Source: Haloarcula mannanilytica (GTDB taxonomy: Archaea; Halobacteriota; Halobacteria; Halobacteriales; Haloarculaceae). Taken from it: a stretch of 64,000 nt of DNA. The notes below the pieces were generated by a model. That model was not told the origin of the DNA and made no database searches. It worked only from the letters and a program-made list of their open reading frames with translations. The stretch lies in contig NZ_BIXZ01000001.1 of assembly GCF_005406125.1 (NCBI RefSeq), positions 62,001-126,000 of the forward strand, in the 5' to 3' direction. Position numbers and translations under genes: made by a program. Positions within the stretch are counted from its first letter, which is position 1. The number at the start of each line of letters is the position of its first letter. Below, piece by piece: positions 1 through 8,567 of this stretch.

Positions 1-1
1 G

Positions 2-2959
2 TTCACCGCTGTCACGTACTCGGAAACGTTCGCCGAACCGCTTGCGAACTCAGGGACGGTCACCTACCACGACGCGGGGAACGGCCCGCCGGACCCCGGT
101 GGGGATGTCACCGTCCTCCCGACAGCGACGGCGACCACAAACGGAACTGCGGTTCGGCTCGTCGGCATCCCGCCCGATACGCCGCGGGTCCTTATCGAGG
201 GGTCGGCCCAGTGGCAAGAGGGGAGGTTACCGACGATACCGGACGGCGTTGACGGCCGGGGACCGGTCTCCCAGCAGCGGACCCGAACGGTGAGCGGGTC
301 CAACGGCACCATCTCGCTCTCGGTCGTGCCACAGGAGCGGGGGACGACGTTCCTCTCCAACCAGTGGTACGCCACGAACGCCTCGACCGCACAGCAGGTC
401 GGTGTCACGGGCTATTTCGTCATCGACCACAGCCCGAGCGGGACCGGCCTTGGAAGCCTGCCCAGCGAGGGGTCACCGCTCGTCAGCGCGCTCCTGTACG
501 TGCTCGGCGGCCTGGAGCAGGTGCTCTGGGCGCTGGGCATCGCGGCTGCCGCAGGCGGCTTGTTGGTCCTCATCGTCGTCTACAACGTCACGAAGATGAG
601 CGTCCGCGACCGACTCGACGCGATCCGGGTCATCCGCTCGACCGGCGCGTCGGGCTGGCGCGTCGGGCTCCTGTTTACGCTTCGGGCTGGGCTTCTCGTG
701 ACGACGGGCGTGGTTCTGGGCTACGCTGCCGGACTCATTCTCATCAAGGCGCTTGTCAACGTCGCGATTTACGTCGGCCTGCCCATCGCGCTCGATGTCA
801 CCGTTACGGGTCAGAGCGCGACCGTCGTCGCCGGCGTCGCCGGTGTCTTCGTTCTGATGGGCCTCGTCGCCGGCGCGTTTGCGGCCTATCCCGCGGCGAC
901 TCGCCCACCGGCCTCGCTCGGCAGCCGTCACGCCCGGTCCGGCCAGTCCGGCCAGTCGACGCGTGCGAAGGTCCGGAACTGGGTCGCGCCGACGTTTCTG
1001 TCGTGGCGCTCGGTCGTGCCGACGGCGGCAACGCTGACCGTGTTCGGCATCACATTCTTGCTCGTCGTTTCGCTGGCCGGCCTCGCTTCTCCGCTCGGCG
1101 GTGGGGCGGGCGATTCCGGAACTATCACCGAAGCCGGCGCGCCTCATCCCCTGAACAGCCGCCTCGACGCCGAGTATGCGTCGGCGCTCCGTGCCGACGG
1201 GACGCCGGCCAGCCCGGAGATCATCTACGCGCAGGTTTCCGACGGCCAGCCGTACATGGCCCACGGAGCGGAGTACGATGAGTTCGCGAACGTCACCGGA
1301 GCTACGCTAGTCGAGGGCCAGCGACCACAGCGACACGACGAGGCCGTCATCGGGAGTGACCTCTCGCAGACGCTGGATGTCGAAGTCGGCGACGAACTGA
1401 CCGTCAGCGGGAGCGTCAAGCCCGGGATTCGCCGGGTCACCGTTGTCGGACGGTACGACGCCCCGAGAACGCTCGATGACCTCCTCATTCTGCCGCTTGA
1501 CTCCGCGGCCGATCTGGCGACCGGGCCGGGAGAGGTCCACATGATTCGCGTCAAGGGGCCGGTGTCCGAGATCGACGACGCCGACGGCGTCGCTGCTAAC
1601 CAGTCGGGTGCTGTCGTGACGGGGCTGTCGGGTCCGGAGCGAGTCACGGAAGGCGACAGTATCAACCTCTCCGTGGCTGTGCGAAACGTCGGTAACGAGC
1701 GGGCGACTCGGGAGGTAACAGTCCGGTATCGAGGTGCGCGCAAGGCAACGACGGTGACCGTCCCGCCGGGACAGGAGCGGACCGGGACCGTCTCCTTCAG
1801 GGCGTCGGAACTGGGGCCGGCAAACGCCACTGCCGGGGAGTACACCCATTCGGTGACTGTCGTCTCGCCGGACGCCATCGAGATCCCGAACCAGTTACCC
1901 TCACAGGCCCCACCCGGGTCGGGACTTTCCGTTCCCGTCGTCACGAAAACCGGGGACCGCGTTTCGAACGCCACCGTCTCGGTGAACGGGCCGTCGCTCA
2001 GAACGGGTGCAAGCGGTGTCGCCGTTGTTCCCCTTCCCCGTGAGCCAGGGAACTACACGATAACGGCTCGCTCGGGGGATCAGACGGCCACACACGACAT
2101 TCAAATCGTCCGGGGAACCGAACGGGAACTGTACGCGGAGCTGTCGATCTCACCGTCCTCTGGGTCGGTCCTGACGACGCCAACGCTCACAATCGGACTG
2201 GCAAACCCTTGGCAGGAACCGATCACGCGGGATGTGGGCGTCATTGGCCCCGGGGTCTCCCAGAACCGCACCGTCTACATGCCGCCCGGAAACGTCACGC
2301 AGACGCGATTCTCACCGAACGGCGGACGGGGACAGCCCGGGACATACACCTACCGGGTGACAGCCAACGGGACCACTCTCACGACGACAGACTACACGGT
2401 GACCGGTGACCGGCGACTGGCCTCCGCGGTGGCAAGCAGCGGGTCCTACGCCTCGGGAACGCCCATCGAGCGGTCCGTAGAGGGCGTGTTCGGGAACGTC
2501 CAGTTGATTCTCGGCGTGCTTGTCGCCCTCTCGGCGCTGAGCACCGTCGGCAGTACCACGGCGACGTTCGCACAGGGAGTCCACGCGCGCCGGCAGGCCA
2601 TCGGCATCCATCGCTCGACTGGGGCGACCCAGTGGCGCGTCCTGCGGACGATTCTGGCCGACATTGCCCGTATCGCCATCCCCGCAACGGGCCTCGCGCT
2701 GGTACTCTCGGTTGCTGCACTGCAGGTACTGGAGCGGGCCGGCTGGCTCGTCTTCTTCGGGTTCCGCCTCTCCGCGCGGACGCCGCCGACCATCCTCGCG
2801 GCGATATTCGCTGGTGGCGTCTTGCTTGCGCTGTTCGGTGCGCTGGTCGCGACGGTGCCGTATCTGACGGCGTCGCCGGTGTCGCTGCTTCCCAGCGGTG
2901 ACCGGACGCGGACGCCCGACGACGAGTCAACGGACGCGAGACAGCCTAGCGACGACTGA
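2..2959 (+). CDS. FtsX/MacB-type ABC transporter permease, 5' truncated by window
   Basis: The frame is open from base 2, so the start lies before the window; about 985 residues are visible. A first FtsX-type membrane block (about 480-910) carries the hallmark near VIRSTGASGWR and a second (about 2490-2890) carries GIHRSTGATQWR. Between them lie one membrane segment (about 1020-1085), a MacB-like extracellular core (about 1140-1510) and a long beta-rich region (about 1620-2410) resembling CARDB/Ig-like folds. The family moves lipoproteins, peptides or other envelope substrates, or transmits force, with a separate ATPase not seen here. The insert may contact an exported substrate. Substrate unknown. 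Confidence 0.85.
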   Translation, partial: FTAVTYSETFAEPLANSGTVTYHDAGNGPPDPGGDVTVLPTATATTNGTAVRLVGIPPDTPRVLIEGSAQWQEGRLPTIPDGVDGRGPVSQQRTRTVSGSNGTISLSVVPQERGTTFLSNQWYATNASTAQQVGVTGYFVIDHSPSGTGLGSLPSEGSPLVSALLYVLGGLEQVLWALGIAAAAGGLLVLIVVYNVTKMSVRDRLDAIRVIRSTGASGWRVGLLFTLRAGLLVTTGVVLGYAAGLILIKALVNVAIYVGLPIALDVTVTGQSATVVAGVAGVFVLMGLVAGAFAAYPAATRPPASLGSRHARSGQSGQSTRAKVRNWVAPTFLSWRSVVPTAATLTVFGITFLLVVSLAGLASPLGGGAGDSGTITEAGAPHPLNSRLDAEYASALRADGTPASPEIIYAQVSDGQPYMAHGAEYDEFANVTGATLVEGQRPQRHDEAVIGSDLSQTLDVEVGDELTVSGSVKPGIRRVTVVGRYDAPRTLDDLLILPLDSAADLATGPGEVHMIRVKGPVSEIDDADGVAANQSGAVVTGLSGPERVTEGDSINLSVAVRNVGNERATREVTVRYRGARKATTVTVPPGQERTGTVSFRASELGPANATAGEYTHSVTVVSPDAIEIPNQLPSQAPPGSGLSVPVVTKTGDRVSNATVSVNGPSLRTGASGVAVVPLPREPGNYTITARSGDQTATHDIQIVRGTERELYAELSISPSSGSVLTTPTLTIGLANPWQEPITRDVGVIGPGVSQNRTVYMPPGNVTQTRFSPNGGRGQPGTYTYRVTANGTTLTTTDYTVTGDRRLASAVASSGSYASGTPIERSVEGVFGNVQLILGVLVALSALSTVGSTTATFAQGVHARRQAIGIHRSTGATQWRVLRTILADIARIAIPATGLALVLSVAALQVLERAGWLVFFGFRLSARTPPTILAAIFAGGVLLALFGALVATVPYLTASPVSLLPSGDRTRTPDDESTDARQPSDD

Positions 2960-3057
2960 ACCGAACTGCTAGATCAACTGTCAATTCGCGCAATGGGAGT
3001 CTTAGTCACCGGCTGTCGGTCGGAAGTTTGACTGTCTACCGACAAGAACGCCGTAGT

Positions 3058-3333
3058 ATGGCGACCCGACAGCGCCAGCAGTTCATTTATGGGCATCTCA
3101 TGTGGGTGCTCGGCACAATTCTCGTGTTGACCTTGCTGGATGCGCTGACGCTGGAGTTGTTTTTCGTCGTGTCGCTGATCGGGTTTCTCGTCACTGTCGA
3201 ACTGGTCGCGCCACAGGCCGTGTCGCCGCGCTGGCGACGGCGACTTTGGTGGCTCATCGGCCTGGGGCTGGTGGGCTTTGCCTACGTGGTCATCAAACGG
3301 ATTCTGGAGATTCTACCCCCGGGGCTGGTCTGA
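3058..3333 (+). CDS. Small membrane protein, first gene of MoxR operon
   Basis: A 91-residue protein with about three hydrophobic segments (residues 15-31, 33-50, 63-80) and a basic loop (SPRWRRRLWW) between the second and third. I chose the ATG at 3058 over a TTG at 3028 because it is the standard codon and leaves a normal leader. Its stop overlaps the next start (TGATG), so it is translationally coupled to the DUF4350 gene. No family recognised; position suggests an accessory membrane subunit of the MoxR/DUF58 system. Confidence 0.75.
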   Translation: MATRQRQQFIYGHLMWVLGTILVLTLLDALTLELFFVVSLIGFLVTVELVAPQAVSPRWRRRLWWLIGLGLVGFAYVVIKRILEILPPGLV

Positions 3334-4427
3334 TGGCGTCGACACCGCTCTCTGATGATTCCCGGCTGCCATCGCTCAGTCGCCCGCAGCTCCTCTTGAC
3401 CGCCTACACCGTCCTCACGGTCATCGCGCTCGTCTACGCTGCGAGCACCTCCTCGGCGGCCTTTGGCGTGTATAACTCCCAGTGGGACGGTGCGGGCGAA
3501 CTCCGAGATATCGCAGGCGAGGCCGGCGCAAATGTGACCGTGGGCACGAACGTGAGTCAGTATCCCACGACCGGTGCGGACGGTACCGTCGCCGTCGTGC
3601 TCTCGCCGGCGGAGTCGTACTCGTCGAGCGAACAGGCGCGGGTTGCGGAGTTCGTTCAAAACGGTGGGACGCTCATTGTCGCCGAGGACTACCGGCCACA
3701 CGGAAATACGCTGCTTGCTGCCGTCGGCGCGGACGCCCGCTTCGACGGCCGGGCAGTGTACGATAACCGGAATTACTACCGGAACTCCTCGTTCCCGGAA
3801 GCGACACCGGCCGGCGACTATCCGGAGACGGCCGGCGTTGACACCGTCGTCCTCAACTACGGCACGACTGTCAGTGCCGGCGACGCGACGACGCTCGTCA
3901 ACACTTCCAAGTACGCCTATCTCGACACCAACGGGAACGCCGAACTCGACAACGAGGAGCAGTTGGCCTCCCGGCCCGTCGTCACGAGCGAGTCTGTCGG
4001 TGACGGCCGGGTCATCGCCGTCGGCGATCCGAGCATCTTCGTGAACGCGATGCTCGAACGCGGTGACAACAGACGGTTCGTCCGGAACCTCCTCGCCGAT
4101 CACGACGCCGCACTGCTGGATTACTCACATGCCGGCAGCGTCCCGCCGGTGGCCGCCGCCATATTGGCTGTGCAGCGGTCTGACGCGCTGTTACTGTTCT
4201 GTGGCGTCGTGCTGGTCGGGACCTTACTCGTGTTCGACCGCCGGCTCGACGAACGGCTCCGGGACCGTCTCCGGGAATACAACAGCCACGATACCGACCC
4301 GCAGCTGTCCCCGGACGGCGTCGAGCAGTATCTCAGAGCCCGCCATCCGGACTGGGAGACCGCCCAGATCGAGCGAGTAACGGAAGCCGTTATTAAACAG
4401 CGGGCCGAACGTCAACGTAATGACTGA
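3333..4427 (+). CDS. DUF4350 domain membrane protein
   Basis: A 364-residue protein with one N-terminal membrane segment (about 20-38), an extracytoplasmic alpha/beta domain with the DUF4350 pattern (VAEFVQNGGTLIVAEDYRPH, later GDGRVIAVGDPSIFVN), and a C-terminal membrane segment (about 275-300) followed by a charged cytoplasmic tail. It starts inside the stop of the preceding gene and overlaps the MoxR gene by 8 bases. DUF4350 proteins commonly sit beside MoxR ATPases and DUF58 proteins and have a GATase-like fold; their biochemical role is not established. Confidence 0.85.
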   Translation: MASTPLSDDSRLPSLSRPQLLLTAYTVLTVIALVYAASTSSAAFGVYNSQWDGAGELRDIAGEAGANVTVGTNVSQYPTTGADGTVAVVLSPAESYSSSEQARVAEFVQNGGTLIVAEDYRPHGNTLLAAVGADARFDGRAVYDNRNYYRNSSFPEATPAGDYPETAGVDTVVLNYGTTVSAGDATTLVNTSKYAYLDTNGNAELDNEEQLASRPVVTSESVGDGRVIAVGDPSIFVNAMLERGDNRRFVRNLLADHDAALLDYSHAGSVPPVAAAILAVQRSDALLLFCGVVLVGTLLVFDRRLDERLRDRLREYNSHDTDPQLSPDGVEQYLRARHPDWETAQIERVTEAVIKQRAERQRND

Positions 4428-5430
4428 TCCGTCGGTACTGTACGACCGTCTCAAACAGGAGACGGATACAGTTCTTATCGGTAACGAAGAGGTTCTCCGC
4501 CACATTACGGTAGCGATGTTGACACGCGGACACGTGCTTCTGGAAGGGGTCCCTGGTGTCGCGAAAACCACGATTGCCACCCTTGTCGCCAACGCGACAG
4601 ATCTCCAGCACTCTCGGGTCCAGATGACGCCCGATCTCCTTCCTGCAGATATCACCGGAACGACGGTGTATCACCAGCGCAACGGGGAGTTCGAACTCCA
4701 GAAAGGCCCGGTGTTTACGAATCTGGTCATCGCCGACGAAATCAACCGCGCACCGCCGAAAACACAGAGCGCGCTGCTTGAGGCGATGCAAGAGGGGCAG
4801 GTGTCCATCGAGGGGTCGACGCTCGAACTCCCGACGCCGTTTACGGTCGTTGCGACCATGAACCCACTGGAGATGGAGGGGACGTTCAAGCTCCCGGAGG
4901 CCCAACGGGACCGGTTCCAGATGAAACTCGTCACGGAGATTCCCGACGCCGACGAGGAGCGTGCGATTCTCGACCGGTTCGACTCAAATCCCACACTCGA
5001 TGCGGACTCTATCTCTCAGGTCATTTCCCGGGACGAACTCCTGCGCGCTCGAAACAAGATACCCGAGACCCACATCGAGGACAGCGTCAAGGAGTATATC
5101 CTCGGTATTGTCGGCGCGACGCGGAACCACCGAAACGTCATTCATGGGGCCTCACCGCGGGCAACGATTGCGCTCCAGAACACATCGAAAGCGACCGCCC
5201 GGCTGAACGGCCGGGAGTACGTCATTCCGGATGATGTCAAAGAGATGGCGCTCCCGGTGTTGCGCCACCGGTTGATCTTGAACAGCGACGCCGAACTGAG
5301 CCAGATCAACTCCGAGGCGGTTATCGAGGAAATCCTCCAGTCGATCACGCCGCCCGGATCCGACACCGACCACAGCGCGGGCGTCGAGCCGGCGGTCGGT
5401 GACGGCGGGACGACAGGCGAGTTTGAGTAG
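4420..5430 (+). CDS. MoxR-family AAA+ ATPase
   Basis: A 336-residue AAA+ protein. Walker A is GVPGVAKTT, Walker B with the MoxR signature is IADEINRAPPKTQSALLEAM, and VVATMNPLEMEGTFKLPEAQ covers sensor 1. The helical lid domain follows. MoxR ATPases act as chaperones that insert metal cofactors into, or mature, partners with von Willebrand-type domains, and their usual partner is a DUF58 protein. Here that partner (6901-8340) is encoded on the opposite strand, converging on this gene. Cytoplasmic. Confidence 0.93.
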   Translation: MTDPSVLYDRLKQETDTVLIGNEEVLRHITVAMLTRGHVLLEGVPGVAKTTIATLVANATDLQHSRVQMTPDLLPADITGTTVYHQRNGEFELQKGPVFTNLVIADEINRAPPKTQSALLEAMQEGQVSIEGSTLELPTPFTVVATMNPLEMEGTFKLPEAQRDRFQMKLVTEIPDADEERAILDRFDSNPTLDADSISQVISRDELLRARNKIPETHIEDSVKEYILGIVGATRNHRNVIHGASPRATIALQNTSKATARLNGREYVIPDDVKEMALPVLRHRLILNSDAELSQINSEAVIEEILQSITPPGSDTDHSAGVEPAVGDGGTTGEFE

Positions 5431-5444
5431 CGAACGGGTTGCTA

Positions 5445-6404
5445 TCAGTCGGTCCCCGGCGTCGTTGTCGCGTCCTGTGTCCGAGCCATCGCACCATCGG
5501 ACTCGTTCGGTGCCTTCTCGCTGACTGACTCCCACGAGACCGTCACGACACCGCTGAACCGGTCGTCATCGTGTGTCTCGGCGGTGACCGGTCGGTCAAG
5601 GCCCGTGGCAAATCCCACGGCGAGCAGGGATACCACCGGGTGATCCAGTTGGTCGATGTCGCCGAATGCCGGGTTGTCGACAGCGATTGACGCGTGTCGA
5701 TTCTCGGTGTCGATTTCGACCGTCGTGTCGTCGACGACCTCGAACTGTTCGGTCAGCGCCGCGGTCAGTTGTGTCGCTATCGTGCCGGTGTCGTCACCGA
5801 GATCGCCCGACAGCGTGCGCTCGAACTCGGTGTAGAGGCGATCGCCGGTCGGCGGGAGGGCAACGCCCTGCCCCGCTTCGACAGCGCTCGTGACGAACAG
5901 CTCCCCCAACCGCTCCGTGTCCGGAAGTACATACTCGACGTGCTGTGGGACGAACAGGCGCGCGTTCGTCTCCGGGCGCGACGGCGTCGGGACGTACACC
6001 GCCTCGGTCTGGAGTTCCAGCTCCCTGACGAGGTGCTGTTCGACATCGGCCAGCGTGGCGAACACCGTGTCACTGACCGACGCCGAGACGAACCGCTCGG
6101 GCGTGAGATAGAACGTGACGATGCCGGCGAACACGCCGGTCCCGCCGAACGCGATGAAGACGGTCTGCAAGGTCGGAAAGAGGAACGCCGCTATGAGGGA
6201 CAGCCCGCCGACCGCGAAAAACCCTACTGCGGTCCGCCTGAACGTCGTCCGCTTTGCACGCGCGTAGGAGTCGCGTAACCGTCGGTTCTCTTCCCGCAGC
6301 ACTTCTAACTCCGCTTCGAGTGTTTGGCGGTCCGGTACAACATCTGTCTGTTGGGTGCGTTCATCGGTCGACGCGTCCGATTGTTTGGGCTCGGGTTGAC
6401 TCAT
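5445..6404 (-). CDS. Coiled-coil membrane protein, last gene of DUF58 operon
   Basis: A 319-residue protein: an N-terminal coiled coil (LEAELEVLREENRRLRDSY, about residues 29-47), a pair of membrane helices (about 58-102), then a soluble acidic alpha/beta domain of about 200 residues. The start overlaps the upstream gene by 4 bases (ATGA), the third link of a tightly coupled operon with the DUF58 protein. It ends 14 bases from the convergent MoxR operon. I do not recognise the C-terminal domain; co-occurrence suggests work with MoxR/DUF58. Confidence 0.8.
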   Translation of the reverse strand: MSQPEPKQSDASTDERTQQTDVVPDRQTLEAELEVLREENRRLRDSYARAKRTTFRRTAVGFFAVGGLSLIAAFLFPTLQTVFIAFGGTGVFAGIVTFYLTPERFVSASVSDTVFATLADVEQHLVRELELQTEAVYVPTPSRPETNARLFVPQHVEYVLPDTERLGELFVTSAVEAGQGVALPPTGDRLYTEFERTLSGDLGDDTGTIATQLTAALTEQFEVVDDTTVEIDTENRHASIAVDNPAFGDIDQLDHPVVSLLAVGFATGLDRPVTAETHDDDRFSGVVTVSWESVSEKAPNESDGAMARTQDATTTPGTD

Positions 6405-6904
6405 GGGATATCACTGTCCGACGCTGCGTCCGCAGTTACGATATCGAGGTCAATCAGGAGATAGCGGTGGAGCAGATAGCCGACAACTGCGGCCCCGGAA
6501 AGGAGGCTGCTTCCGACCAGAAGTGGCTCCAAGTTCCACTGCCAGAGTGACAGCCAGGCGACCCCGCCAAGCAGCGGCACGACACCCGCGACCAGGCTAC
6601 CGGCGACCCGGCCGTCGGGTGTTCTGACGGCCATCGAAAGCAACGTCACGAGTAAGCCGCCCTCGACGAGAGCGAGTGTCAGCAGCGACGGGGCGTCGAC
6701 TGCGACGATGCCGATCTGCCCGAACACGACCGCGAGAACCGGTGTTCCGAGCAGATAGAGACCTCCGAGTACAATCCCGGTGAACACGAGCCACGTCGGT
6801 CCGCCGAGGACGAGCCCGCTCGTCGCGGCGATGATTCCGAGCAGGCCGATCCCGGTTGGCAGCGGATCGCGTGGCCGTTCCCGTGTCCCCTGTGTCAGAC
6901 TCAT
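6401..6904 (-). CDS. Multi-pass membrane protein in DUF58 operon
   Basis: A 167-residue protein, almost wholly hydrophobic, with about five membrane helices and an acidic C-terminus. It overlaps its neighbours by 4 bases on both sides (ATGA junctions at 6901-6904 and 6401-6404), so the three minus-strand genes are translationally coupled. No catalytic motif is visible. A membrane platform for the DUF58 protein is a guess from position. Confidence 0.78.
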   Translation of the reverse strand: MSLTQGTRERPRDPLPTGIGLLGIIAATSGLVLGGPTWLVFTGIVLGGLYLLGTPVLAVVFGQIGIVAVDAPSLLTLALVEGGLLVTLLSMAVRTPDGRVAGSLVAGVVPLLGGVAWLSLWQWNLEPLLVGSSLLSGAAVVGYLLHRYLLIDLDIVTADAASDSDIP

Positions 6905-8340
6905 ACGTGCCCCCTCTCGGTGTTTGCCGGGTTTCTGGACAGAATCGCCGAGATCTGGTCCGGCGAGCCGACTTCGTAGGCGGTCACTGACTCGATTTCG
7001 TTCAGTTCTCGCCGGAACTGATCGAAGTCCCGATACCGCTCGTATGCGGCGTCGAGATCCGTAATGAGGTCCGGGTCGAAGGCCACGGTCGGTGTGATGA
7101 ACACGACTACTTCTGTCGCGTTGCGTCTGGCCAGCCCAACCGTGTTCCGTAGTTCCGTTCGATTACTGTCGTCGGTACAGATGACAAGCAGGTCCGCGCT
7201 GCGTATCTCAAGGGGTGCTGCCTGGAACCCGTTGTACAGTGGTTGGTTCGGAAGGTGGCGGTTCGATCCGGCGGCATCACGATACGCGAGCAGCGTCATC
7301 TCCATCGGTGATCGTGTCTCCACCGTCGGATCCCGGTGAGCCATCGAACCGGTCCACGTCGCTGCTCCGGTGGCCACAGCGTGTGTCTCAGCCTCGGCAG
7401 TGAGGTCGTTGATCCGGTGTTGGGCCGACCTGTACGCCTCGGTTCTCGCGACGGGGACCACTGAGTCTGTCACGCCCTCGTCGTCGACCGTGAGATAACC
7501 CAGCGGGTCGCGGATCGTTTCGGCACGCTGTCGGAAGGCCGCGGCGACCGCTTTGAGATGAGCCAACTTCGTCTCTCCGGGCGGTCCGTCCGCCATTGTA
7601 TGACGGTGATCGAGGAGCAACACGACACTCCGGTTGCTCTCGGCTTCGTAGTTTCGGACGTGGGCCTCGTCTAACCTGGCGGTCGCCTTCCAGTCGACGT
7701 ATTTCAGCGCGTCGCCCGGGACGTACTTTCGGATTTCCTCGGCTGAGAGACCGCCTGTCCGCCCGCGGGCGTCGTGTTCGCCGACGCCACGTAGCAGCTG
7801 TTTCCCGCCTTGTCCGACGTGGACCGGGCCGACGGACGGTGACGCAACCCTTATCTCCGGGCCTGCATCAGTCGTGAACGATTGGGTAAACAGCCCGGTT
7901 CCGTCGGTGATTGTCACTGTTGGGCCCGGAACAGTGTGGTCACCGACGGTTTCCCAGGTCAACGGAACCGTCACTGACGAGGACTGCATCGAGGTGTCGA
8001 GGTCGATTCTCGGAGATTGCCCCGCTTCCATCCGTGCTGCGAGTGGGACTGTTGCCTCGACGGACAGCGGCAAGTGGTCGCTGTCGGCGTCAACTGACGC
8101 CTGCAGTGTGTATGTCGTTTCGACATCGGTGCGTACACGGGGCCGATCCAGTGACTGGCTGACCGTGAGTTCGTTCTTTATCCGCGAAACCCCACGGACG
8201 AACGCCAGTTGCATCGCAAGCAGCCAGCCTGCAAGCCCGACAGCACCGACGACTAGCATCGGTGCATCGAGCAGCCCGCCACCGACGAGAAGACTGCCGA
8301 TTGCGGCGAGCGTGAGCCAGAACCGCCGGGTAACACGCAT
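6901..8340 (-). CDS. DUF58 domain protein (MoxR partner)
   Basis: A 479-residue protein with two N-terminal membrane helices (about residues 7-45), a beta-rich region (about 60-210), and a DUF58 core marked by IRKYVPGDALKYVDWKATAR followed by VVLLLDHRHTM, the start of a von Willebrand-like fold. DUF58 proteins are the common partners of MoxR ATPases. First gene of a three-gene minus-strand operon. The AT-rich spacer upstream (8341-8490) also holds the start of the divergent metzincin gene. Confidence 0.9.
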   Translation of the reverse strand: MRVTRRFWLTLAAIGSLLVGGGLLDAPMLVVGAVGLAGWLLAMQLAFVRGVSRIKNELTVSQSLDRPRVRTDVETTYTLQASVDADSDHLPLSVEATVPLAARMEAGQSPRIDLDTSMQSSSVTVPLTWETVGDHTVPGPTVTITDGTGLFTQSFTTDAGPEIRVASPSVGPVHVGQGGKQLLRGVGEHDARGRTGGLSAEEIRKYVPGDALKYVDWKATARLDEAHVRNYEAESNRSVVLLLDHRHTMADGPPGETKLAHLKAVAAAFRQRAETIRDPLGYLTVDDEGVTDSVVPVARTEAYRSAQHRINDLTAEAETHAVATGAATWTGSMAHRDPTVETRSPMEMTLLAYRDAAGSNRHLPNQPLYNGFQAAPLEIRSADLLVICTDDSNRTELRNTVGLARRNATEVVVFITPTVAFDPDLITDLDAAYERYRDFDQFRRELNEIESVTAYEVGSPDQISAILSRNPANTERGHV

Positions 8341-8423
8341 TAGCTGCCGTTACTGAACGGAGACCATTGAAGATACCGACGGACGCAGAGCGCATAAGTG
8401 GCGTTCCTATTCGACACTTAATA

Positions 8424-8567
8424 TCGAACTTGATATTGATATTTGGAGAATTACTTACTTAACCCACAATCGTTGAAAGATGCTGTATAGATGGGAGTAA
8501 GGTCGACTGTAACTCGTATACCGCAGTTCAAATCTCTCACCTCTATAGATATCAATATCAATTTCGA
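8424..8567 (+). repeat. Long-range inverted repeat enclosing the start of the metzincin gene
   Basis: The left arm 8424-8442 and right arm 8549-8567 are reverse complements at 18 of 19 positions; the left arm reads TCGAACTTGATATTGATAT. The 106-base loop contains the start codon at 8491. The right arm lies in codons 20-26 of the gene. The arms are far more AT-rich than the surroundings. They could form an mRNA stem or a pair of protein-binding sites. Confidence 0.75.

Noticed and set aside
8521..8545. A tRNA T-loop-like GTTCAAATC
   Set aside because: The flanking bases do not pair, and there is no acceptor or anticodon arm around it.
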